From Naegleria lovaniensis (taxonomy: Eukaryota > Heterolobosea > Eutetramitea > Acrasida > Naegleriidae): a DNA stretch of 64,000 nucleotides. The notes below the pieces were generated by a model. It was not told the DNA's origin. It saw nothing but the letters and a program-made list of their open reading frames with translations, and did no database searches. This document shows positions 49,130-60,942 of this stretch, piece by piece; the stretch's first letter is position 1, and each line of letters opens with the position of its first letter. Location of the stretch: NCBI RefSeq assembly GCF_003324165.1, contig NW_025407858.1, forward strand, positions 390,735-454,734, given 5' to 3'. The translations under genes and the position numbers were made by a program.

Positions 49130-50971
49130 CTATTTAGATTGACTGGTAGCTGCATTCTTGTTCTTTTTCAAAGTAGTGATCTTGAAAGTAGTCAGTGCTT
49201 CCTTTCTCAATTGTTTTTGGAATTGAACAGATTGAACAAATCTAGCATGAGTATCTAGCATGAGAATACAAATTTCGTTTTCGACGCCATCAAAAATACC
49301 ATCAGCCAAATGTTCATTTTGACCAGTGGCAAAGAAATCTAAATGTTCCTTCACACGATCGATCATTTGCTTATTGAGGTTGACTGAGTGTTCACCGTTC
49401 ACTTCTAAAAAGTCACTATAAATCTCAAAAGCAATTTCATACTTCTTCTTTTCAATGTTAATGAGATCCTTTTCTGTGAAACCCTTCTTCTTCTTTTTAG
49501 GTTGTTCGACGCTTAGCCCTCCTTCTGATGTAGCATCTGACGTTGTTTGATCATTGTCATAGAGATAGACTTGAATCTCAAAACTTCTTTCACACAACTT
49601 TTTGTAATCAGTAATCTTATCCAAAAGTAAAAAGTTCTCCAAACTCATTTCTTGCTTGCAGTGTGCCTTGAATAATTCTCTGAGTTTGTTATCCTTCATG
49701 GTATCCATCAACAAGTGTGCCTTGACCTTTTGTAATTTCTTGGTATTCACCGAGTCCTTTCTCAAACTCAAACCAATAGAGGCCACCACTGTTGGTATGA
49801 CCACTAGTAGTGACACACAAATGACAATCAATGAAATCGTAGTCACAAGCAATGAGTAATTAGATCCTTCATCTCTCTTTGATTTCACATAATTCACCAT
49901 GGGTTGAAACTCAACGGCATAACCTTCTAAAAATCCTTTATAGGCAGCCGAGTCAATCATACTCATGGCTGTTGAAAAATTGCCAGCAGCAGCTTGTCCC
50001 AATGCAGCAAATTCAGTACCTACAGCTTTGGAAGTTCTCAATTCCAAAACAGAAATGTTATGGGAGACTGTGTATTGAAGACTTGGAGGAACTCTTTTTT
50101 GAACACTTTGAGCATTGGCCGTAAACTTTTTCTGCCAATCATAATATCTTGCTGTATAATTAGCAGTAGTGACAGGATTAAAGTTGGAAAACACTGCAGC
50201 TCTACAACTGGCAATCATCATTTCTCTATAATAGGAAGTATCGGTATCGAGACCAAACCAATTGGCACTATAATCTGATTGTGTGAGATATCCAGCCAAA
50301 ATTAAACCACCCAACACGAGGAATGCCACCAAATTGACAATGAGTGACATTAAACTCAATACTTTCAACCAACTCAATTCAAAAGTTCCACATCGTGTGT
50401 GAATTCGAATCGCATCTGAACCAGTTGCAGAACCAGATCTTCCACTCGAACCAGAACGTTTGGTTTTTGATGAAGTAGCAGCACTCTTGTTACTTTTTGT
50501 TTCGATATCTTTCACATTGACCGTGACTGAGTGATGATGATCATGAGCGTGATGATGATTCATACCACCACCAGGTGATTGAACATCATCAGAAGCATCA
50601 TCACTGGATAATACATCAGAATTATCACGAATCGTGGTGACCTTGTTTTGAGTCGATGAATTGGTTCGATTCGAAACAGTATTATTATTTTGAAGGAACG
50701 AGGAATGGGCACCAAGAAATGAACCACTACCACCATTGGGTTGAGAGGATGAAGGTAATGGATGTTGAAATTGTTGAGAAGTTTGTTGTTGGTGTTGCTG
50801 ACCACTCAACAAGTGCACTTGAGAAGTAGTCGAAGTATTCGAATCAGAAACAGTTCCAGGACTCACATCACCCGTTAAAGAAGTGGTTGAGGAGGAAGCA
50901 CCATTGGGATTCACTTGTAAATACGAAAGAGAAGATTTGTGGTTTAATTCAATATCATTGGGGTCTGTCAT
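49130..50971 (-). CDS. Two-transmembrane sensor protein with C-terminal RGS domain
   Basis: The start is the ATG at 50971 in the context ACAAA; the frame is open upstream but with low-quality sequence. The product has 613 residues. Residues 1-195 are low-complexity (Ser, Gln, His). TM1 is near 202-228 (LSLMSLIVNLVAFLVLGGLI), then an extracellular helical region of about 140 residues with SNFNPVTTANYTARYYDWQK, like a four-helix-bundle or NIT-type sensor, then TM2 near 370-401. The cytosolic part at about 417-580 is an RGS box (LMDTMKDNKLRELFKAHCKQ, SLENFLLLDKI, DGVENEICILMLDTHARFVQ). It is the third RGS protein in the window and may shut off G-alpha signalling in response to an extracellular cue. 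Confidence 0.85.
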   Translation of the reverse strand: MTDPNDIELNHKSSLSYLQVNPNGASSSTTSLTGDVSPGTVSDSNTSTTSQVHLLSGQQHQQQTSQQFQHPLPSSSQPNGGSGSFLGAHSSFLQNNNTVSNRTNSSTQNKVTTIRDNSDVLSSDDASDDVQSPGGGMNHHHAHDHHHSVTVNVKDIETKSNKSAATSSKTKRSGSSGRSGSATGSDAIRIHTRCGTFELSWLKVLSLMSLIVNLVAFLVLGGLILAGYLTQSDYSANWFGLDTDTSYYREMMIASCRAAVFSNFNPVTTANYTARYYDWQKKFTANAQSVQKRVPPSLQYTVSHNISVLELRTSKAVGTEFAALGQAAAGNFSTAMSMIDSAAYKGFLEGYAVEFQPMVNYVKSKRDEGSNYSLLVTTISLIVICVSLLVVIPTVVASIGLSLRKDSVNTKKLQKVKAHLLMDTMKDNKLRELFKAHCKQEMSLENFLLLDKITDYKKLCERSFEIQVYLYDNDQTTSDATSEGGLSVEQPKKKKKGFTEKDLINIEKKKYEIAFEIYSDFLEVNGEHSVNLNKQMIDRVKEHLDFFATGQNEHLADGIFDGVENEICILMLDTHARFVQSVQFQKQLRKEALTTFKITTLKKNKNAATSQSK

Positions 50972-52547
50972 TTTGTATGTTGAGTGTTTCAAGAGTTGTG
51001 GTGCGGGGAGGTGTGTGTTTTGGGACAAGGATGGGAAGAGGTGTGTGTGTGTCTGGTTGTTGTTGTTGTTTTGTTTTTTTAATATGAAAATGTGAAGAGA
51101 TTCATGACATCCAAGATGATGCATGAATCTGCGTGTTTGAACAAGAGAGTGCTGCATACACCTCGATTTGCATTGCTTTTGGTGTGGACGGTTGGAAATT
51201 GGCAAATGACAGCCAAAACCATTCGCATCCATTTGAGTATTTTTTAGAAATTAATGGATATAAAAGGAGCATACTATACCGAAATAGATCTTTTGTCTCT
51301 GGAACAGTAACGTAAAGTGTTGACAGTGAGTGTGTTGGAAGAGGAAATTGGCAGACTGTTTGTGTGATTTTTTCATTCCTAATTATCAATAGAGTGACAA
51401 TTTCACACAATAGTGCTAACAAATGTTCCGAGGTTCGGTTTGATTTGTCATTTTCAAATCAAATATATGGTACGGATGATGATGATGACCATTCAAAATG
51501 GCTTTGATTTACAGTTGTTGTTGAGGAGTAGTTTTCAGAGAGAGAAAACAAGAAACCTTTCAGGAAAAATTCAAAAACCTTCTGCATGTCCATCTTTCCA
51601 TACAAAACCTTATTTAATTTAAATAATATATAGGTGTAACGTTTGAAAATTATTCCAATCCCAAATTGTGTCTAGTCAACCCAGTACAGGATGCATCATG
51701 AACGACGTTTTGAGAGGATGAAATTGCGATTTTGGATGTTGATCTCCACATGCTCAAAACTGAAATAGGTCAATCTATTTAGAAGATAACGAGTGATGCT
51801 TTTGAATGCCTTTTTGAGTTCTCGAGAATACAACAGGAGCGGTTAATTATTTCTGTATTCTCGAACCATTTGTCAAGTCATGATCATTCTGAGATCAATT
51901 CTCTAGAATTAAACCCTTTGGTGAGGAGACATTCTTGTCTGGGGCATGGATAAAAGAGTCTTCAATGAACAATAATGATGTTTGGACGATGATCGTGTAT
52001 TGAATAGTCCATGCAAAGAATGAATTCGTTCTTTAATAACTGAACCAAATCAAAGCTTTGATCTCATGAGTTTGTGTTACCCATCATCCATGGAGGTCCT
52101 TACATCAACCTAATGAGGAAAGGTTAAAACGGTCCGAACACAAGTTCACACCTTGGTTGATCTCAATAACTAGCGTGATTTTGAAATCAGAATTGTTCTT
52201 TTCATCATTTACTGTTCTTCTTGTTCATGGATGAGTGAGTAGTCTACTCATTGTCTATGCTCAATACTTGAAGCCAATTCTTGGATAAGAATGATTTTTT
52301 CGTTAAAACGCAAGAACTGTTTTCAAGTTTGTGCATTCACAGTATTTGAAATATTGAAAATTGTTATTGTTTTCATTTCTCACTAAGTGCTTATTCAAAA
52401 GCCATTAAATGTAGTTTTGTGACATGTGCACGACACATAAAATGTCAAAAATTTTTGTGATCGAACCGTTCTGTAAAGTCGTTTGGTACCATTTGGTAAG
52501 GAAAGAATTGGTTCAATAACATGTTATTCAAAGATCACACACACACG
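50972..52547. other. Long intergenic region
   Basis: This 1.58-kb region is the largest gene-free stretch of the window. An 11-bp stem (51822-51832 with 51854-51864, TCGAGAATACA) with a 21-nt loop is present. Otherwise I see no RNA gene, ORF or repeat. Confidence 0.45.
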
Positions 52548-55500
52548 TTACATGTTTGTGTCCTTCTTTTGTTCATCGGATGTTAAAGTCGTCGTGGTTG
52601 TCTTTTGTTGGCCATTATTGGTAGCATTATCTCCACTGTAGTATTGTTTGATGAGATCTTGTTGATTATCTGTTTGTGAGAATGCAAATCCACGATAATC
52701 CACTTTGGCAATTGATGTAAATATTTTCTTAATTTCTTGCAATTCGATAGGATTGAATTTCTTCTTCTTCTTAAGCTTAACTGGAAGACCTTCTTCAAAT
52801 GGGAAGAATTCCATAATGTCTTCACGTGACTTCTTCTTGTGATGCTTTTGAATGTCATAATAGAGTTTTCGTGATTGAGCTCGAAGCCACAATTTCCAGA
52901 AAATGTCACGAATGCAACAAATAAATGTCACAGCCAATAAAACAAACCAAAATTGAGGAGCAAAGAAAAGTCTAAATCGTTGCATAATTTCATAAAATTC
53001 CTTAACAACAGGAACTGGGTGTGGATAAATGTAATAAATTGAGCCATAAATAAAGATAAACGCTGGCCAAAGAGCAAGAGTTCCAGCATACATGAGAACA
53101 GTGACCCATGTCCAAGAGGAGGTTTCAATACTGAGTTTCACAGTAATGACCACAAGCACGCAAGAATAAACGGCAATACCAATCGTTTGAGTGTCAATTT
53201 CTTGACCATCCAGGAATGAGGTTCCTACCAAAGCAAAGTAAGGAACAAAGAAGCAAACCACTGATTGGAAAATAGAGTTGATGACCCAATAAATAAAAAC
53301 TCTTGGATTGAACTATGTATGAACGAATGATATGATGAATATTGATGTGTATGAACGATTATTGATTCATAATAATGTGAAATAATGAGTCACACAAGAT
53401 GCATCTTGTGCACAACTAGGATACTTACAAATCGATTCTTTTGACCTTGGAAATATAATTCTGGGAATTTTTCAGCGGCTGGTGCAGGTACATCTCTATC
53501 AATAACTGCAAGAGTAATAATTGGAATTCCTGAAAATACTAAATTGTAAAGTGCAATGGTCCACTTGTCGTGCAATGTCGTTCCACTGAAACCATTAAAG
53601 AAAATAAACCACAATTGCGTCAAAAAGAAGACAGTGTTCTTGTAAAAGCAATAGAGAACTAATTTGGAGACTCTTCTATAGGACCATCTTCCATGCACAA
53701 GAAGTAATCGCTTCAAAAATCTAAATTGGCCAATCGCATAATCTGAAGCATTCACTGCTTGCAGGCCTTCAACTCCGCTGATTCCAATACCAACGTGAGC
53801 ACTTTGAATCATGGCCACATCGTTAGCACCATCTCCAATAGCCAAAGTATTACCAGAGACATTTTGCTTAATTAACAATACAACGTCTGATTTTTGCTTT
53901 GGCGAAACTCTGCAACAAATGACGCTCTTACATTTGATAGAAAGCAAGAGGAATAGATTTTTGAGAGCTGGATCTTCTAAAATGTGAATTAAACGTTCTC
54001 CATCCACAACCAAACCAAGAGCATCGTGTGAGATGTTATTCATGTTGGCAGTGTTGATACTTTTTTCTATAAAGTCCTTAATGGCCTCATTGGTGTGACC
54101 TTCGACAACCAACAACGTCATACTAGAGTTCAACAAGTCACAAGCGAATCCAATGTTAATTGCTGTTTCAAGTTTGTCGCCTGTGAGCACCCAAATGTTA
54201 ATACCTGCTTTTCTCAATTCATAAATAGTATCTCCAACTCCTTCTTGAAGCTTATCTTCAATACCTGTACTGCCGACGAGAAGCAAATTTTTCTCAATTC
54301 TCGCTGCTACCTCTTCCACTTTTCGAGTTCTATCTTCGAGTGAAGTTTTTGCTTCCTCGTAATCTCTGTGCCATTGTGCATATTCTTCTTCGTCGAGATA
54401 TGCTTTGGCACAACAAAGAGTTCTAAGGCCTTCGTCTCCAAATTGATCCAAGTGCTTTAAAGTCACATCCATGTACTCTTGGTTTGGAGCCAATAAGGGA
54501 TAAATGACAGAGTCTGCTCCCTTTGTTAAAATTAATAATTGACCTTCTGTGTTTCGCACAATGACAGATTGTCTCTTTCTGTCACTAGAAAATTCAATAA
54601 TGTCCAAAATTTGGTATTGTTTTTCCTCTCCTAATATTGAAAACGTCACGTCATTTGGTGATCTAGCAATGAATTCAACGCCCAAATATTTAGCTGCCTT
54701 AACAAGTGCTGCTTCATCAGGGCTACTAGCTTGGTAAACAATTTCTCCATTTGCTCCAGACCTTTCAGGAATGACAGTGTGACACACAGCCAGCAAGATT
54801 AAGAAGTCTAAAATTTCATTTTTCTGAGGACTATCTTTCCATGCTCCATCCATCAATCTCTCGTCATAAAATTGGAAGTTTGGATTGTTCTTTGCACTGA
54901 GAGGTCTAGTATCTTCGAGTATTTTGCCTTCTCTTTTTGCAGCAGCTTTTGCAATCTCTGTAATACCAGAACCATAGACTTCTCCTGCAATGGAACATTT
55001 CAAAACTATAAGTTCAGAAGAATTATCAAAAAATGATTTGACCAACAATGCAAAGAAAACTTACAGTCCATCTTATTTTGTGTAAGAGTTCCAGTCTTAT
55101 CACTGAAAATATATTGAATGGCTCCTAAATCTTCGTTCAGTGCCGAGGATCTGACCATGGCTGGAGTATCTGTATCTTCATGATACATGGCCAAATCCTT
55201 ACTAATCATGATACCTTGAACTAACTTGGCAGCTTCAATAGAGACATACAAAGAAATTGGAATTAAATTACTTAATAGCACCAGAATGGTGAAAAATCCT
55301 TTGAATCCTGACCAAGCCAAATAATCTGCATCAATGACCACTCCAGCAAATAAATACCATGCCGATTTGTTTCGTGCAGTCCAAATAATGAGACCAATGT
55401 CACAAATAATGACCAACAAAATTTCAATAGCGAGCATGATAAAAACTAGTTGATTGGTCATTCTTTCAATCTTACTAGTCTTGTGTGGAGTCTCCTTGGT

Positions 55501-56557
55501 GTTCATCATGAGCTTGGTATCGTGACCTGTAAAAACAGCAACACCAATCACAAAGTCTGTATTTCTGAGAGAAGATCCTCGAAGACAGATTTGTTCGGGA
55601 TCCACGGCCAATTTCTTTCCAGTGCTTAATACTAACGTTCCTTCAAATTTGTACAATCTGTTGTTTGGTTTTTCACACTCCAAAATTGCTTTCACAGTTT
55701 TTAAAGCTTCTGGTGCAGATAAGTACGTAGTTTCATGCTTACATCTCTTAATTTTCAAATTTGTTTCACTATTACAATGTATAAACATTGAGTGATTACC
55801 AACAATGAAACATGTTAAGATCATTCAAGAGACCACAAGCTACGTACCCATCCAAGCTTGATGTTTCCACATAACAAATACCTTGATGTTCACTCGATGA
55901 TAGTAAAACAATGTCACAAGGGAATGGTTCCTTATTATAAACTTGTAAGATATCTCCCGTTTTCACATCCTTCCAAAATACTTCAACAAATTGTCCATCT
56001 CTGAACACTCGTGTGAGTTTGTTATTGGTCACCTTGTCAGAAACTCTTCGTTTGATATCTTCATAAGCGTCCTTACACATGGTACAAATCAGCACTAATT
56101 ATGTGTTAACGTCTGAACATTTACAAACAAAATGACCTACCAAAACAGAGAGGAATAAAAGCAGTGAATTGTCCAGTGGGTGATAATCCAGGAATAGTCT
56201 GCAGTAAGGCCATAAATAAAAAGTCTATTTCAATATAATTTTTAAAATATTGTAAAATTTAACAACAAGTAATCTTACTTCAACACACTTACAGCAATTT
56301 GCAAATCGGTGAAACTGTTGATATAAATTCTTAAACAAAAAATTATAAAATGTATATTTTGTAGTCTTGATCGAATTGTCACAAAATCCATACTTGACAT
56401 TTGCCATTTCATCGTTCACAAATACAAGTCTCGTCTTTTCGGGATCATGTTGCTGTTGAACGTCAAAAACATTGAATGCGCCTCTTGTAGCATCATTGTA
56501 TAGATTTGAGACGCTTCCAGATGCCACATTGGTATTCACGGAGATTCCAGTGTCCAT
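52548..56557 (-). CDS. P4-type ATPase (phospholipid flippase), six exons
   Basis: Exons are 56293-56557, 56141-56224, 55848-56094, 55065-55768, 53429-55005 and 52548-53312; introns are 68, 46, 79, 59 and 116 nt, all GT-AG. Frames join exactly, giving 1213 residues. The spliced sequence contains the P4 landmarks: FCDNSIKTTKYTFYNFL, RFANCYFLFMALLQTIPGLSP, LDGETNLK, DKTGTLTQNKMD with the phosphorylated Asp at 422, SSPDEAALVKAAK, ADSVIYP, LTGDKLETAINI and GDGANDVAMIQSAHVGIG. P4-ATPases flip aminophospholipids to the cytosolic leaflet at Golgi, endosome or plasma membrane. The C-terminal 80 residues are basic and then Thr/Asp-rich. Confidence 0.95.
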
Positions 56558-57489
56558 TAGTGATGTATTTTCATCAGGAGCCTGAGGATGATTATATTAT
56601 TTGGTATTCGGAATATTTACAAAGGTTAACGACCGGCAAGGTACGTTGGAGCAGAGGGTTCCAAGTATTTTTGTTTGATGCATGTCAGGTGTCCAGACAA
56701 CAAATGCAAGCATTCAAAACGGGTAGCATGGACAAAAATGGTAAGAAGGAACACAAATCCCGAAGCATTGAAATCATTTAAATAAATAATAACAATATTC
56801 AATCACCAATTTGTACTAATTAGAATCGTCCTCCATACCTTTCTTCGAAATAATTTCTTAAACCACATGTTGTTCATAAACATTTTGAAATAGTGTTTTC
56901 AACAAGTTTGATTGAAAATACTTCAACTCGAGAAGTGTATCGGATGTGTATGATGTACACTCTCACACGTGTTCAACAATGTATCAGAAATCTCCTCGTG
57001 TTATCGGAATAGAAATTTGTTATCCAAAAACTTGCTCACACGCAACCACAATGAATATCGAATCTCTTTCAAGAGTATTGTTCCAATAATTTTGTGAAGT
57101 AAATGATGAAATGCAGTATTGTTGTGAATCTGTGGTAAACGAAACAACGATGTTGGACACGATTCGAAAGAGTGTGTCGACGGGTCAAATTTGACTCTTC
57201 GTGTTATTAATTTTTTTGTGTGTTGTGTGAATCCGTAATTTCTCTTCGACTTGACAGCTTTAAGATTTATTTGTTCGAAGGATAATAAAAGACTCTATTT
57301 AATCATCGATTAACATTCTAACATTAGTACGAGCAGGAAATACAGTCTATTAAGAATTTACATTGAGTTTCCAATAAGGATTTATGTGAAAATTTGAAGG
57401 TCGCTTGATCGAATATGGACATGGGTTGTCAACGCTCGAAAAAGTCAAATGTCGATCATTCGCTTTCACCAAAATCAATTTCAAAAAAA
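56558..57489. other. Intergenic, divergent promoter region
   Basis: These 932 bases lie between the P4-ATPase and PH-ankyrin genes. An in-frame ATG at 57415 would extend the latter by 25 residues. No RNA gene or repeat stands out. Confidence 0.5.
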
Positions 57490-60400
57490 ATGTCTCAAGT
57501 AGATCTTCTCGGAGCATCACAATCTGTGTCTACAACTGGTGCAGCTGCTGCTACAGCTGTTCAATCACCTCTCGGTGGTCGTGTGAAAAAGAGTGGCAAA
57601 CTCGTCATGGAAAATCCAAAAAAGAAATTCTTTCAAAAGTCAAATTATAAGAGATTTGTCGTGTTGACTTCTAAAAAGATACTATGTTTTAAAGACAGTG
57701 AGGTAAGTATGAACGAGATTTGATTTTTCAACAAATATTATTTGAACCAAAAATCATGAAACATGACAACTTTTTAGAAAGTCGAAAAGAAACCCGAAGA
57801 TAAGATTCCATTGAGCAGATTTTCTGCTATTGTAGATATTGATAATCACAAGGGAATGCGTAAGTATATTAAACTATTACAACCTCACTTGAATGATTGA
57901 TTCCAATTGTTGATACTTTTTATACTTTTTCATCCATTGACGATCCTTGATTCATTATTGCAACCATGATGACCATGATGTTGTTGTTTCCATAAATTAT
58001 TTACAATGATGTTCATGGTCCTTGATTCATACATGACGATCATCTCTCTCTCATCACTTTTCACACAACAGAAAATTCCTTTGGTATTCGGACTGCCCTT
58101 CCTTCGAACAGTCCCTATCTTGATCAAGACAGCAGCACCATGAACAATGATGACTCACCAACCTCTCCTTCAAGTTCAAACAAAACATTTTGGTTCTTTG
58201 CTGAGAATCCCGAAGAACGTAAATCATGGATTGATACCATTACCAATGTCATTGAAGAATTGAAAGAGTCACAAACTCATCTCCATCTTAAAGTTGTGAA
58301 ATTGATCGAACAACAAAATTATAATGATGTTCGACAATTGATTCTCAATGGAGAATACTCCAAGAATGCCTTTTTGCATTTCACAAAAGACGAAAAGAGA
58401 AAGAGTACTGATAGAGGAAATAGAAGTGCTTCCATTGCACCTGGTTTGCGAGAAGATGATTTGAGTGATGATGAAGACGACGAACAAGTATTAACCACTG
58501 AAGAAATTCGTCAATTAACTCAAATGGGTTATGGTGACAGAGATACCATTTTGCACATTGCTGTGAAAAATCAAGACTTAAAGCTTGTGAAATTCTTGCT
58601 GGAGAGAGACGTCGATTTTAATAAGAAGAATAAGCTCGATCAAACAGCATTGCATTTCATTCCAATCTCGAATGGACCTGGAGTGTTTGATCCTTCGACA
58701 GCAAATCGAAGTGGAAATTTGGAAAATTCAAGCGAAATTCCTCAATTGTCCCTTACTGGAAGCAGTGATAACAGCAGTGCTTCAAATTCGTCACCAAGAA
58801 GTGGAGGAGTTTCTCCACGTGGCATTTCTCCTCGTTCTGGTGGTATTTTGAGACCTCGTGACGAGTTGCTTCAAATGATTCTCGAAAAGAAGGAACAAAG
58901 AAAGATTAATATTAATCAATTTGACAAAAATGGTGGTTTCACAGCTCTTAATTTAGCTGCTAGAGAAAATGAAATGGATCTTGTCACCAAGTTGGTCTAT
59001 GAAAATGCAGATCCAAATTTGGAAAATGATGTGGGTTGGACACCAATGCATTATGCCGTCTACAATCAAAACTTGAGAATGCTTGAAGTTTTGACCAAGA
59101 GAGGAGGTGGTAAACTATTGGCATGTTCCAAGAGATTTGTCGAACCTCATGACGAAGACCTTGCTAAATATGGAAATGTCAAATTAGAAGAATTGAGAAA
59201 GTACGGCAAAATGAGTCCATTAGATATGATTTTGAGCATGTTAGCTACTGCAACAAGAAAGTTGATGAATGCCTCTTTGTTAAACTCGTTCAACGATCGA
59301 TTGGCCACTCCCGGATACAAATCCACACCCGTCATTCCAGGATTACAAACTCAACCCACTCAATCCGTTCTTCAAACTATTAACAGTAATCCAAGCTTGT
59401 CCAAAATATTGAGCTTGGCCAAAACCGTTCTCACTGAAACCACAACTTCAAGTATTTCTCCAGAAGATCTCGAAAATCACTTGAAACAATTGTCCTCCGA
59501 TGAAAATCTTGACTTGTTTATGGACCATTTGTTTGTAGCTATTCAATTTGCAGAAGAACTTTCCATGGACAAGTGCAATTTAATCCTCAAAACACTCACT
59601 GCCAAAGTTCCAAAAATCGTCTTGACTCGTTTCGATGTTGGAAGCACAATTTCTGGAATGCACTCTTCCACAACCTTTATTCACATTGCTATTCGTGCCA
59701 AGAATGCACAAGCTCTCGCCATTCTCCTCAATAATCCAACATTGAACAGTGATGAGATGAAAAATATTGTCAATGATTGTGAAAAGCGTGCTGCTGATGG
59801 TGCTGAATATACTCCTCTTCATAATGCCATGTTGCATGCTCCTGCATTGACTGGAATTTTACTTGACCACGGAGCTGATTGTCACAAACGTTCTGGAAAG
59901 GATTTACCAATCTTTTTGGCTGTACAATGTAAAGAATTACCTGGAGACGTTGGTGCTCGAATTGTTCAAGCTGCTTTAGATGAAGAAGGAAAAACACAAG
60001 ATGATATTCTCAATTTTAGCAATAGTTTGGGACAATCATTATTGTTCTTTGCTTGCCAAAATTCACAACTGGAACTTGTGAAAAAGTTGGTAGAGAGAGG
60101 TGCAAATAGTGGAGCCATCACTAATGGAAATGAAACAGTCTTGTCTGCAGCTGCCTATGGTGGTAACTTGCAAGTCATGGAATATTTGATTGATGAATTG
60201 AAATTAGATCCAAGTGGTAGCTATGAAGAATTGTACACTGAAAATTCATATCCTCCAATTCATGCCGCAACAAAGAATGGTCATTTGGAAGCTGTGAAAT
60301 TGTTAGTTGAAAAGTATGGTGTTTCAGTGAATCAATCACGACACGATTTACAAATGAGACCCATTCATTTGTGTTCGATTAGTGGAAAATTAGATGTTGC

Positions 60401-60866
60401 TCAATATTTGGTTGAGAAGGGATGTGATTGTTCAGTAACCATCAACACTAGAGAGGATAAATTACTCACTCCACTCCACTTGGCTGCTGGTTATGGACAT
60501 CCTGAAATTGTCAAGTTATTGGTTGAACAAGGAAACTACAATGGACAATTCAAACCAGAAAAAGAAGATTCATCATTGAAGGTTGACCTGAATTTAATCA
60601 AGACACAAAATGGTGTCACTCCTCTTGAATTGGCCATGAAACGTGTTCAACTCAATGTTGTTAAATATTTGTGTGAATTGGGAACCGTTTCTGATGAACA
60701 CACATTGCAACTTGCCATTCAAAGTAACAATTCTGAAATTATTGGATGGGTAGAAAAACGACTTGGAGGCAGTAATGAAGAAAAGAATAGACATTTGAAA
60801 CTTGGATCATTTGACACGCTTGGATTGAGCGTGACGTCAGCTACTCCAAAGAGTCCTCAACAATAA
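57490..60866 (+). CDS. PH domain-ankyrin repeat protein, three exons
   Basis: Exons are 57490-57702, 57778-57859 and 58072-60866; introns of 75 and 212 nt are GTAAGT...TTAG and GTAAGT...ACAG. The product is 1029 residues. The start chosen follows eight A; an upstream ATG at 57415 is possible. A PH domain spans about residues 27-164 and is cut by both introns (KKSGKLVMENPKKKFFQK, YKRFVVLTSKKILCFKD, final WFFAENPEERKSWIDTI). An ankyrin region at about 250-990 has several repeats (RDTILHIAVKNQDLKLVKFLL, LTPLHLAAGYGHPEIVKLLV), some degenerate and separated by a Ser-rich insertion near 300. It is likely a membrane-phosphoinositide adaptor or scaffold. Confidence 0.9.
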
Positions 60867-60942
60867 GAATTCTTTTTTTTACATTTACTTGTTTATTTAC
60901 ATATTTACAAACGTGTCCATAATATATAATAATTTGGACAGA

